A DNA stretch of 16,483 nt. Origin: CAZQLE01 sp964593905. Its GTDB lineage: Bacteria > Chloroflexota > Anaerolineae > Anaerolineales > Anaerolineaceae. This document shows positions 1-6,812 of the stretch, piece after piece. Location of the stretch: positions 1-16,483 of the forward strand of contig CAZQLE010000072.1 in the NCBI GenBank assembly GCA_964593905.1, in the 5' to 3' direction. Under the pieces are notes generated by a model. The model was not told the DNA's origin. It did not search any database and worked only from the letters and a program-made list of their open reading frames with translations. The translations under genes and the position numbers were made by a program. Each line of letters opens with the position of its first letter. Within the stretch, counting starts at the first letter, position 1.

Positions 1-439
1 CCCCTGAGATATTGGCCGAGCTCACTGCCAGCGGGCCCGTGATGCGCATCAGTGCGCGCGCAAAGGGGTGATCGGGGATGCGTACCCCGATGGTCTGATT
101 GGCAGATAAATTGGCCGGAAGTTCGGGCCGGCGGGTCACGATCAGCGTGAGGGCGCCAGGCCAGAATTGCTCGGCCAGCTTTTTTGCAACAGGGTTCAAG
201 TCGGCAGTGACCTGGGCCAGTTGTTCAGTCTCGGCCAACAAAACCGCAATGGATTTGTTGGCGGCGCGTTCTTTGGCCTGATAAATGCGGTCAATGGCCG
301 CCGGCTGGTTAAGATCGGCAGCCAATCCGTAAACGGTATCGGTTGGAAAGACCACCAGCCCTCCCGCTTGTAGCACAGCCACAGCCGCGGAGATTGCCAG
401 GGGGTGTTCAGAGGGAAAGATTTGCAGTGAGTTTGCCAT
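1..439 (-). CDS. tsaC: L-threonylcarbamoyladenylate synthase (Sua5/YrdC/TsaC family), 3' end outside window
   Basis: The gene makes threonylcarbamoyl-AMP from threonine, bicarbonate and ATP, the first step of the universal tRNA modification t6A at position 37 of ANN-decoding tRNAs, in the cytoplasm. The 146 visible residues translated from the minus strand carry the family landmarks in order: PTDTVYGLAAD near residue 30, the basic AKERAANKSIAVLL stretch that corresponds to the KxR/KP ATP and bicarbonate region, WPGALTLI, TIGVRIPDHP and GPLAVSSANISG at the window edge. The ATG at 439 lies 10 bases after the prmC stop, so the gene is the third member of a prfA-prmC-tsaC operon, an order known from other bacteria such as Bacillus. 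The first residues match the usual start of the domain. The C-terminus is cut off, so it cannot be told whether this is a short TsaC or a longer Sua5 form. Confidence 0.93.
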   Translation of the reverse strand, partial: MANSLQIFPSEHPLAISAAVAVLQAGGLVVFPTDTVYGLAADLNQPAAIDRIYQAKERAANKSIAVLLAETEQLAQVTADLNPVAKKLAEQFWPGALTLIVTRRPELPANLSANQTIGVRIPDHPFARALMRITGPLAVSSANISG

Positions 440-449
440 ACCCGAAATT

Positions 450-1307
450 TTAACCGGGAAACTGGATTTTGAGCAAGCGCGGCAGACCGGCATAATCGGA
501 TATTATTTGCACATCAGCCGTGGGCAGCAAGCTTCGCGCTGCTGCGGGGGCCAGTTCGCCATGTCCGGCTTCGACTTCAAGCAGCATACACCCGCCGGGA
601 TGCATCCAGCGGGGGGCATCTGCCAGCAAACACCGCACCAGGCTTAACCCATCCGGTCCGCCATCCAGCGCCAGAAGCGGCTCAAACCGGCTGACAGGCA
701 GCGCAGCGGCGGTTTTTGTAGGGATGTAGGGTAAATTGGCACATACCAGGTTAAATGGGCCCTGAAAAGCGCTTAATAAATCGGCCTGTATGAAAGCTGT
801 CGTGTTGGCCCCCAGACGGTTCGCGTTTTGCCCGGCCACCCGGAGCGCGGCAAACGAACGGTCAACTGCGCAGATGGCGAGCGCCGGCTTTTCAAGCTGC
901 AATGTTACGGCAATGCAACCCGAACCGGTGCCCACATCGGCCACGGTTTTGGCCCGCGGGTTGGCGCGCAGCCAGCCCAGGGCCTGTTCGATCAGCAGTT
1001 CGGTTTCGGGGCGGGGGATTAAAACATCGCGGGTAACTTGAAAGCACCGCCCGTAGAACTCCCACTGGCCGACAATATAGGCCATGGGTTCACCCGCCGC
1101 GAGACGGTTTACCCAGCCCAGCAAGTGTTGGTGTTGTTCAGCGGTCAGCGTTTCTTCGGGGTGGGCTATGATTGCGGCGCGCTGGCGCGAAAGATAAAAA
1201 GCCAGCAGCGCCTGCGCATCTGAGAGCGGACGCTCAGAGACGACGCGGAGCTGCTGGCGGGCAGTTTCCAGAAATTCAGCAAAGGTCACAGCGGGTTTAG
1301 TTTTCAC
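450..1307 (-). CDS. prmC: Peptide chain release factor N5-glutamine methyltransferase PrmC (HemK)
   Basis: PrmC methylates the glutamine of the GGQ motif of RF1 and RF2 using S-adenosylmethionine. The protein has an N-terminal helical domain for release-factor binding, a linker ending in FQVTRDVLIPRPETELLIE, and a Rossmann methyltransferase domain with the SAM loop ADVGTGSGCIAV. The catalytic motif, usually NPPY, here reads NLPY (CANLPYIPT). I chose the GTG at 1307, which overlaps the prfA stop by 11 bases and gives 285 residues, close to the usual family length. An open frame continues to an ATG at 1367 (305 residues) with another ATG at 1334, but both lie well inside prfA and I see no clear ribosome site for any of the three. 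The overlap suggests translational coupling with prfA, whose product is the substrate. tsaC follows after 10 bases. Identification is secure; the start is not. Confidence 0.93.
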   Translation of the reverse strand: MKTKPAVTFAEFLETARQQLRVVSERPLSDAQALLAFYLSRQRAAIIAHPEETLTAEQHQHLLGWVNRLAAGEPMAYIVGQWEFYGRCFQVTRDVLIPRPETELLIEQALGWLRANPRAKTVADVGTGSGCIAVTLQLEKPALAICAVDRSFAALRVAGQNANRLGANTTAFIQADLLSAFQGPFNLVCANLPYIPTKTAAALPVSRFEPLLALDGGPDGLSLVRCLLADAPRWMHPGGCMLLEVEAGHGELAPAAARSLLPTADVQIISDYAGLPRLLKIQFPG

Positions 1308-2361
1308 CTGCCATCGATAAGCGGTCCGACTCATTTCGCAAAATGAGTTCGTCGATAAACTGGTCAATGTCGCCGTTGAGCACGCCGGTAATGTTGAAGG
1401 ATGAGACGTTGATGCGGTGATCGGTCACACGCGATTGGGGGAAGTTGTAGGTGCGGATTTTTTCAGAGCGGTCTCCCGTGCCTACCTGCGAACGGCGGGT
1501 TTCTTCCAATTCGCTAATGCGGCGCGCCTCTTCAATTTCGTATAGACGTGCGCGCAGAATACTCATGGCCCGCAAGCGATTTTGCAATTGAGAGCGCTCG
1601 TCCTGACAGGCAACGACGATCCCGGTGGGTATGTGAATGAGCCTTACTGCGGTAGAGTTTTTCTGCACATTCTGGCCGCCAGCGCCTGCCGAGCGGTAAA
1701 CTTCTGTGCGGATATCGCCTTCAGGAATCTGAATATCCACTTCATCAGCCTCAGCCAACACCGCCACTGTGACGGTGGAGGTGTGAATGCGGCCGGCCGA
1801 TTCGGTGGCCGGGACACGCTGCACGCGGTGGACACCCGATTCATACTTCAAGCGCGAAAATGCTCCGCGGCCCTTGATCATCACCACGATCTCTTTATAA
1901 CCGCCAATGCCGGTTTCGCTGGCCGATAAAACTTCCACGGTCCAGCGCTTTAGTTCTGCATAGTGCATGTACATGCGGTACAACTCGGCGGCAAACAGCC
2001 CGGATTCATCGCCGCCTGCACCGGCGCGAATTTCCATGATGACGTTGCGTTCGTCGCGTGGGTCTTTGGGCAGCAACATGCTGCGAATTTCTTTTTGCAG
2101 TGCTTCGGCCCTGGGGTTCAGTTCTTCCAACTCCAAGATGGCAAGCTGTTTCATTTCTTCATCAGAGCCGTCGCTTAAAATACGGGCTTCATCAATCTGT
2201 TTCAGTGTTTCGCGGTATTCGCGTGCTTTATTGACAATCGGTTCAATATCAGAACGCTCTTTTAATAATTCAGTGGCGCGCTGGTAGTCTTCTGTGTTTT
2301 GTTCCAACTGCCGGGATAATTCTTCGTAGCGGTCTTCAATGGCATGGATTTTATCGAGCAT
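1297..2361 (-). CDS. prfA: Peptide chain release factor 1 (RF1)
   Basis: RF1 recognises UAA and UAG stop codons in the ribosomal A site and triggers release of the finished protein. The 354 residues have the normal length and order. A coiled-coil-like N-terminal domain is followed by EIRAGAGGDESGLFA near residue 110. The PAT tripeptide (residues 184-186, in RVPATESAGRIHTS) distinguishes RF1 from RF2, which carries SPF. The catalytic GGQ is at residues 228-230 (SAGAGGQNVQK), and the family signature around SQLQNRLRAM follows. The ATG at 2361 has an AGGA ribosome site 6 bases upstream. It is the first gene of the prfA-prmC-tsaC operon, with a sigma-70-type promoter about 60 bases upstream. The 3' end overlaps the likely GTG start of prmC, which modifies the GGQ glutamine of this protein. 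Nothing is unusual in the sequence. Confidence 0.98.
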   Translation of the reverse strand: MLDKIHAIEDRYEELSRQLEQNTEDYQRATELLKERSDIEPIVNKAREYRETLKQIDEARILSDGSDEEMKQLAILELEELNPRAEALQKEIRSMLLPKDPRDERNVIMEIRAGAGGDESGLFAAELYRMYMHYAELKRWTVEVLSASETGIGGYKEIVVMIKGRGAFSRLKYESGVHRVQRVPATESAGRIHTSTVTVAVLAEADEVDIQIPEGDIRTEVYRSAGAGGQNVQKNSTAVRLIHIPTGIVVACQDERSQLQNRLRAMSILRARLYEIEEARRISELEETRRSQVGTGDRSEKIRTYNFPQSRVTDHRINVSSFNITGVLNGDIDQFIDELILRNESDRLSMAGEN

Positions 2362-2416
2362 ATCTTATCCTGTAGCATGATAGTGCGGATGCGTGTCTGG
2401 TTGTTTCAAACAAGTG

Positions 2417-2445
2417 ATTATACCAGCGGTGTACATGAATGAAAA
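2417..2445 (-). promoter_or_regulatory. Promoter of the prfA-prmC-tsaC operon
   Basis: Reading the minus strand, TTTTCA (2440-2445) is followed after 17 bases by a perfect TATAAT (2417-2422). The predicted start near 2410 gives a leader of about 50 bases before the prfA ATG at 2361. It is the only good promoter-like pair upstream of prfA. This is a motif match only. Confidence 0.6.
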
Positions 2446-2470
2446 GCCAAAAAATGGCGCGCTGTTGAAA

Positions 2471-2508
2471 ATCACCTCGCCCCGAAAAACTTATCGGGGC
2501 GAGGTGAT
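2471..2508 (-). terminator. Hairpin terminator after the UroD/thioredoxin gene
   Basis: A perfect 15-base inverted repeat, ATCACCTCGCCCCGA (2471-2485) with its complement at 2494-2508, encloses an 8-base loop. On the minus strand the stem is followed by a short T run (GATTTTC), which fits an intrinsic terminator for the gene ending at 2558. The run is short, so termination may be partial. There is no T run on the plus side. It also separates that gene from the prfA promoter at 2417-2445. Confidence 0.7.
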
Positions 2509-2557
2509 GACGCTTTGACGCGTGATCTCGGCCGGTGTTCAGGCTCTGACAGGGCAG

Positions 2558-3946
2558 TTATTTAAGATAACTCTCGATTGCGCTGACCAGTTCGGGGTGA
2601 CTGGGGATGAGCGAGCTGAATTTGAGTTCACCGTTGATCAAAATGGCGGGCAGGTTCTTAACCCCCATTTTGATCAGGCGGGCAATGTTTTCGGGCCGGG
2701 TGATTTTGTATTCCACCATATCCACACGGTGATCCATGGCATCAACCGCACGCACAGCGGCGGCCATCATATAGCTGCACGCTGCGCAAGCCGCAGAATC
2801 GAGAGTGAAGACTTCCATCAGGGGTTTTTCAAGCTGGGCGTAATCGGGGAGGATGACGCTGTCCAGGTCAACATCCGGGGCCTGGTAATTTGCCAAAATC
2901 TGCCGCGCCTGTTCAGGGTTGCGAATGGCCTCTGCGGCTCCGATCACGTTTTCCACCGGGGTGGCATAGGGCATGTCGCAGCCTGGTGAGATGATTAAGT
3001 TGTGATGGTTCAGCCGGTCCATCATCTCAATGACATACTGCATGTTATCCTGCTGGGTGCCCAGCAACATGCGTGAGGTAAGCGGGATATTGCCTTCGAG
3101 GGTGATGTTGTAGCGTTCGGTAATCTGCTGAGCGGCGAGCATATCGACATTTTCATCCACGGCGATACAATCGGGGGCGGTCAAGCACATGGGTTCGATA
3201 TTTTTTGTGGCATCACCACACACAAAAAATGAGGAAAGTGCACCTTGCTCACGAATAAAGGCGAATAAATCGGTGAAAGGCCCGCTCATAAACTTTTTGA
3301 AGTGGCGCGGAGAAATCTGCGAGATGACCGGATCGACAACTGCGATGATATCCATGCCCGCTTCAAGATACAGCTCGGCCATCTTTTGCGCCACCCTGGT
3401 GGTGTAGGCCATCAGCGCCTGCACATATTCGGGCCGCTCTACGATATCCATAAAGATTTCGGTGCCGCGCAGGTGAGAAGCCAGGGTGAAGGGACCGGTA
3501 ATCAGGCCATAAAGCGCTGTGTGATCACCAACCGCCTTTTTCAACTGCTGCATCACGTTTAAGATCATCGGCAGGCGGCCTTCATCTTTGCCGGGCAGCC
3601 GGGTAGGAATCTCGTCACTGGCTTGCAGCGGGTGGGTGGCCACAGAGGGGGGCGAGTCTTCGGCCCATACCAACTGGCAGCCCAAAATTTCGGCTTCGAC
3701 CTGCAAATCAAAGACAACCGGCTGTCCGTCGGGGGTATACAGGCGGTTGGCCTCCAGCAAAGATTCGAGCAGTTTGTCCGGGTCGATCAGCACGGTGCGG
3801 GCGGTGTGACCCTTTAAGATCCCAACATGCACGCCGGCAAACGGCACCCAGGGAATGGCTGCGGTAACCTCGTGCTTTAAGGTTTTGAGCAATAGTTCTT
3901 TACCGGTCAGACCGGCGCGGTGGGCGTGTTTATTCATACCGGACAT
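2558..3946 (-). CDS. UroD/MtaA-type methyltransferase-fold protein fused to a C-terminal thioredoxin-like domain
   Basis: Residues 15 to about 355 belong to the uroporphyrinogen decarboxylase superfamily and resemble its cobamide methyltransferase branch (MtaA, CmuA) more than heme-pathway HemE, whose N-terminal RQAGR motif is absent. Known members of that branch move methyl groups between a corrinoid protein and a thiol, using zinc held by H-x-C and a distant C. Here the HxCG site reads F241-V-C243-G, so the histidine is missing, while the later cysteine is present in SPGCD (C323). Residues 375-462 form a thioredoxin/glutaredoxin-like domain with a redox pair C387-A-A-C390 and a probable cis-proline loop (NLPAILINGE), like small redox-active disulfide proteins. 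The ATG at 3946 has GGAG 5 bases upstream. The gene stands alone between a promoter and a hairpin, and no corrinoid protein is in view. Substrate and reaction are unknown; a thiol-linked methyl transfer is only an inference. Confidence 0.82.
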   Translation of the reverse strand: MSGMNKHAHRAGLTGKELLLKTLKHEVTAAIPWVPFAGVHVGILKGHTARTVLIDPDKLLESLLEANRLYTPDGQPVVFDLQVEAEILGCQLVWAEDSPPSVATHPLQASDEIPTRLPGKDEGRLPMILNVMQQLKKAVGDHTALYGLITGPFTLASHLRGTEIFMDIVERPEYVQALMAYTTRVAQKMAELYLEAGMDIIAVVDPVISQISPRHFKKFMSGPFTDLFAFIREQGALSSFFVCGDATKNIEPMCLTAPDCIAVDENVDMLAAQQITERYNITLEGNIPLTSRMLLGTQQDNMQYVIEMMDRLNHHNLIISPGCDMPYATPVENVIGAAEAIRNPEQARQILANYQAPDVDLDSVILPDYAQLEKPLMEVFTLDSAACAACSYMMAAAVRAVDAMDHRVDMVEYKITRPENIARLIKMGVKNLPAILINGELKFSSLIPSHPELVSAIESYLK

Positions 3947-4015
3947 GGTTTCTCCAAAGGCTCGGGTGAAAATGACAGAACGGGTTTTTTAAAGTTGGAA
4001 AGCAGATATATTGTC

Positions 4016-4044
4016 ACTATATCAATAATTGACAGCGTTGTCAA
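4016..4044 (-). promoter_or_regulatory. Near-consensus promoter of the UroD/thioredoxin gene
   Basis: On the minus strand a perfect TTGACA (4039-4044) is followed after exactly 17 bases by TATAGT (4016-4021), five of six matches to the -10 consensus. Transcription would start near 4009, about 60 bases before the ATG at 3946. A promoter this close to consensus is usually either strongly expressed or held down by a repressor, and a palindrome overlaps it. Confidence 0.72.
4029..4044. promoter_or_regulatory. Palindromic operator candidate TTGACA-N4-TGTCAA
   Basis: The 16 bases TTGACAGCGTTGTCAA form an inverted repeat with perfect 6-base arms and a 4-base centre. One arm is the -35 hexamer of the UroD/thioredoxin promoter and the other sits in its spacer, which is a classic place for a repressor to act. 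The arms recall CRP/FNR-family half sites (FNR prefers TTGAT-N4-ATCAA), but the spacing of the TTGAC cores (N6) differs, so the regulator cannot be named. Confidence 0.45.
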
Positions 4045-4131
4045 CACCAGGAATAACCTGATTTTATGACATCCGACACTTTTCTGGATGTTTCAGGTGA
4101 TGATTGGGTGATGGCAGACAAATGGCGTTGG

Positions 4132-4140
4132 TGATAAAAT
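4132..4140 (+). promoter_or_regulatory. Possible extended -10 promoter element for cydAB
   Basis: TGATAAAAT matches the extended -10 pattern TGnTATAAT with one mismatch. The hexamer 17 bases upstream (TGGCAG at 4112-4117) is a poor -35, which extended -10 promoters tolerate. It is the best plus-strand candidate I found between 3947 and 4330, but the support is weak. Confidence 0.3.
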
Positions 4141-4330
4141 GCACATAACAGCGATAAATTCTATCCAACTTCTGTTTGTTTTGTTTCTTTCTGATCATGA
4201 TTCAGCGCTTATATTAATGATTGACGGGATCAATTGTGATTTTTTGGGTTGCAAGCCTGCTGCGCAAGCTATTCGCCTGAAAAATTGCATCAAACGGCAG
4301 CGCATATTTACTTAAACCAAGGAGAAGCCA

Positions 4331-5716
4331 ATGGATTTAACCAGCCTTGCCAGGTGGCAGTTTGCCATTACAACTGTTTACCATTTCTTCTTTGTTCCTT
4401 TAACGCTGGGGTTGTCAATGCTTGTCGCCATCATGGAAACCCTGTATGTACGTTCTGGCAATGAAATCTATAAGCGCATGACAAAATTTTGGGGAAAACT
4501 CTTCCTGATCAATTTTGCCATGGGGGTGGTCACGGGCATTGTGATGGAGTTTCAATTTGGCATGAACTGGTCGGAGTATTCCCGTTTTGTGGGGGATATC
4601 TTTGGCGCACCGCTTGCCATTGAGGCCCTGCTGGCTTTCTTCCTTGAATCGACCTTTCTGGGGGTGTGGATTTTTGGCTGGGATAAACTCTCAAAGAAAA
4701 TGCACGCCGCTACCATCTGGCTGGCAGCCATTGGCGCGAACCTTTCTGCGTTGTGGATTCTGGTCGCCAATTCCTGGATGCAGTCTCCGGTGGGGTATGC
4801 GCTTGAAAATGGGCGCGCCGTGATGACCGATTTTGGTGCGTTGTTGACCAATCCCTATTTATGGTCGCAATTTCCGCACACAGTTTTATCGGGGTTCAGC
4901 ACCGGGGCCTTTTTTGTGATCGGGATCAGTGTGATTTACTTGCTGCGCAAGAAGGAAGTTGAATTCTTTCGGCGCTCGCTGAACCTGGCGACAATTTTTG
5001 GGACGATTTCCATTTTTCTGGTGATTTTGGTGGGACACTCTCAGGCGCAGCGCATGGTCCAGGTTCAGCCGATGAAAATGGCGGCTGCCGAAGCGTTGTG
5101 GAACAGTGAAAACCCGGCGTCTTTTTCATTGTTCACTATTGGCGATGAAAGAAACCGGGAGGATGTTTTTGCAATTCGTATTCCGCGCATTTTGAGCCTG
5201 CTGGCTTATAACCGGTTGGACGGGGAAGTGCGGGGGATTAATAATCTTCAGGCCGAATATGAGCAGAAATTTGGGCCTGGCAATTATATGCCTTCGGTTT
5301 TTACCGCCTACTGGACTTTTCGGGTTATGGTTGGCGCCGGCTTTGCAATGATGGGCATCGCGCTGTTTCTTCTTTACCGTCTCATGCGCGGCTGGGCGCT
5401 GCCCAACTGGAAGATCATGGGGCTGCTGCCTCTGGCGATTGGACTGCCCTATCTGGCTAACACGGCTGGCTGGTTGTTAACCGAGACAGGCCGCCAACCC
5501 TGGCTGGTGGTGGGTTTGATGAAAACCGAAACGGCAGTTTCTCCGAATGTTTCGGCCGGGATGATCTTAACCTCCTTAATCGGCTTTACCCTGGTTTATG
5601 GCGGGTTAATGGTCGTTGACATTTATTTGCTGAAGAAATATGCAAACGCAGGTCCTGAACCTGAATCTTCACGGGTAAAGAATATCCCTACTAGCGAACA
5701 GGCATACTGGGAATAG
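4331..5716 (+). CDS. cydA: Cytochrome bd quinol oxidase subunit I (short Q-loop type)
   Basis: CydA binds hemes b558, b595 and d, oxidises quinol and reduces oxygen to water in the cytoplasmic membrane. The 461 residues keep the key positions of E. coli CydA with an offset of one to a few residues: H18 (YHFFFVPLTLG), E98 and E106 (IEALLAFFLEST), H183 (FPHTV), and K249 with E254 of the quinol loop. M333 corresponds to M393 of E. coli, and the GRQPW motif is at 387-391. The roughly 60-residue shift before M333 reflects absence of the long Q-loop insertion, so this is the short-loop form common outside proteobacteria. The ATG has AAGGAG 6 bases upstream. cydB follows with its ribosome site overlapping the cydA stop. 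Nothing is missing. In a probable anaerobe or microaerophile the enzyme would serve high-affinity oxygen use or oxygen removal. Confidence 0.97.
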   Translation: MDLTSLARWQFAITTVYHFFFVPLTLGLSMLVAIMETLYVRSGNEIYKRMTKFWGKLFLINFAMGVVTGIVMEFQFGMNWSEYSRFVGDIFGAPLAIEALLAFFLESTFLGVWIFGWDKLSKKMHAATIWLAAIGANLSALWILVANSWMQSPVGYALENGRAVMTDFGALLTNPYLWSQFPHTVLSGFSTGAFFVIGISVIYLLRKKEVEFFRRSLNLATIFGTISIFLVILVGHSQAQRMVQVQPMKMAAAEALWNSENPASFSLFTIGDERNREDVFAIRIPRILSLLAYNRLDGEVRGINNLQAEYEQKFGPGNYMPSVFTAYWTFRVMVGAGFAMMGIALFLLYRLMRGWALPNWKIMGLLPLAIGLPYLANTAGWLLTETGRQPWLVVGLMKTETAVSPNVSAGMILTSLIGFTLVYGGLMVVDIYLLKKYANAGPEPESSRVKNIPTSEQAYWE

Positions 5717-5725
5717 GAGGCGGTG

Positions 5726-6742
5726 ATGGATCTGAATATCCTCTGGTTTGTTTTGATTGCGGTGCTGTATACCGGTTATTTTGTGCTGGAAGGTTTTGAT
5801 TTTGGCGTGGGGATTTTGCTGCCTTTTCTGGGGAAAACCGATCGTCAACGGCGGGTGATCATCAACACCATTGGCCCACACTGGGATGGTAATGAGGTGT
5901 GGTTGATCACTGCGGGCGGCGCCACGTTTGCCGCTTTTCCGCAATGGTATGCAACCTTGTTTAGCGGCTTCTATCTGCCGTTGTTTTTGATGTTGTTGGC
6001 GCTGATCTTTCGTGGCGTAGCGTTTGAATTTCGCAGCAAAGATGAGAACCCCCGCTGGCGCTCATTCTGGGATTGGGCAATTTTTGGCGGCAGCCTGGTT
6101 CCGCCCATTCTGTGGGGTGTTGCCTTCTCGAACTTTGTGACCGGGGTGCCCATCAATCAGAAATTCATTTATGTGGGCGGCTTCTTCAACCTGCTCACCC
6201 CGTACGCATTGCTGGGGGGGCTGGTTGTGCTTTCCGGTTTTATTTTGCACGGTGCGATCTTCCTGAACTTAAAGACCGAAGGTGAGCTGGCAGACCGGGC
6301 GCAAAAAATTGCCCAGCGGGCCTGGCTGCCGGCCGTGCTTTTGCTCATCGGCTATACCTTTGCCACTTACTTCACCACCGACATTGTCACCAAGCTGGGG
6401 GTTAACCCCGGAATTGTCCCGATCTTTTCTGTGCTGGCTTTGCTTGTTTCGGGCTGGTTTATTCGGAATGGCAGAGAAGGCTGGGGATTTGCGATGACCT
6501 CCACCTCCATTTTGCTTTCCACCGTCACGATGTTTTTGCTGCTCTTCCCGCGGGTGTTGATTTCAAATATCGACCCGGCCTTTAACCTGACAATTTATAA
6601 CGCGTCTTCTTCACCCTATACATTGAAGATCATGACCATTATTGCCGCAATTTTTGTGCCGGTCGTGCTAATCTATCAGGGGTGGACTTACTGGGTTTTT
6701 CGAAAACGCCTTTCCGAGACCAAAAGCCATCTGGAGTATTGA
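5726..6742 (+). CDS. cydB: Cytochrome bd quinol oxidase subunit II
   Basis: CydB is the second membrane subunit of the bd oxidase and pairs with CydA. The protein has the expected hydrophobic segments and the family signatures GYFVLEGFDFGVGILLPFLG at the start, IGPHWDGNEVWLITAGGATFAAFP near residue 50, and the following RGVAFEFR. The aspartates of GFDFG and WDGNEVW correspond to conserved D29 and D58 of E. coli CydB. The frame can be read from a GTG at 5723, but the ATG at 5726 is better placed: the AGGAGG site at 5715-5720 lies 5 bases before it and only 2 before the GTG. The site overlaps the cydA stop, so the two genes are probably coupled. Length (338 residues) is slightly below that of E. 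coli. No cydX-like small subunit and no cydCD transporter genes are in the window. Confidence 0.96.
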   Translation: MDLNILWFVLIAVLYTGYFVLEGFDFGVGILLPFLGKTDRQRRVIINTIGPHWDGNEVWLITAGGATFAAFPQWYATLFSGFYLPLFLMLLALIFRGVAFEFRSKDENPRWRSFWDWAIFGGSLVPPILWGVAFSNFVTGVPINQKFIYVGGFFNLLTPYALLGGLVVLSGFILHGAIFLNLKTEGELADRAQKIAQRAWLPAVLLLIGYTFATYFTTDIVTKLGVNPGIVPIFSVLALLVSGWFIRNGREGWGFAMTSTSILLSTVTMFLLLFPRVLISNIDPAFNLTIYNASSSPYTLKIMTIIAAIFVPVVLIYQGWTYWVFRKRLSETKSHLEY

Positions 6743-6769
6743 TCCATTTTGTGAGCGGAGGGGTATAAT
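6739..6769 (+). promoter_or_regulatory. Possible promoter of the RidA-family gene
   Basis: A perfect TATAAT lies at 6764-6769, directly after cydB, about 35 bases upstream of the ridA-type ATG at 6805. TTGATC at 6739-6744 could act as -35, but the 19-base spacing is long. No terminator is visible between cydB and this point, so read-through from cydAB may also feed the gene. Confidence 0.4.
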
Positions 6770-6812
6770 GAGTTCGCTAAAACAAAAATTCATGGAGGCT
6801 CATCATGTGTGA
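6768..6812 (+). CDS. Possible 14-codon leader micro-ORF before the RidA gene
   Basis: An ATG at 6768 preceded by a GGAGG site (6757-6761, 6 bases upstream) opens a frame encoding MSSLKQKFMEAHHV. Its stop (6810-6812) lies within the first codons of the RidA gene, whose own GGAGG site (6794-6798) sits inside the micro-ORF. The arrangement would allow translational coupling. It would be translated only on mRNA starting upstream, because the overlapping TATAAT would place a local transcription start after this ATG. It may also be chance. No homology is claimed. Confidence 0.2.
   Translation: MSSLKQKFMEAHHV

Larger units (their letters stand above)
3947..4330. promoter_or_regulatory. Divergent regulatory region between the UroD/thioredoxin gene and cydAB
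   Basis: This 384-base AT-rich stretch has no convincing gene in any frame. It holds the strong minus-strand promoter and palindrome at 4016-4044 and a weaker plus-strand extended -10 element at 4132-4140. It also contains an interrupted hairpin (CATCC at 4070-4074 with GGATG at 4086-4090, and outer CCTGA/TCAGG arms at 4057-4061 and 4093-4097) and an 8-base palindrome ATCATGAT at 4194-4201. If the 4132-4140 element is used, cydA mRNA would carry a leader of roughly 185 bases. I recognise no riboswitch in it. Confidence 0.6.

Noticed and set aside
2446..2459. Small repeat GCCA-A5-TGGC, with a similar GCGCCAAAATGGCGT at 7224-7238
   Set aside because: Stems are only 4 to 6 bases with no T run, and two chance occurrences do not make a repeat family.
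2558..3946. Annotation as heme-pathway uroporphyrinogen decarboxylase HemE
   Set aside because: The N-terminal RQAGR substrate motif of HemE is absent, the protein is about 100 residues longer, and it ends in a thioredoxin-like domain.
4221..4233. FNR-like inverted repeat TTGA-N5-TCAA upstream of cydA
   Set aside because: FNR sites need 14 bases with TTGAT-N4-ATCAA. This one is one base short and imperfect, and repeats this short are common in AT-rich DNA.
4251..4269. Direct repeat GCAAGC twice before cydA
   Set aside because: Six-base repeats at this spacing are expected by chance, and there is no third copy.
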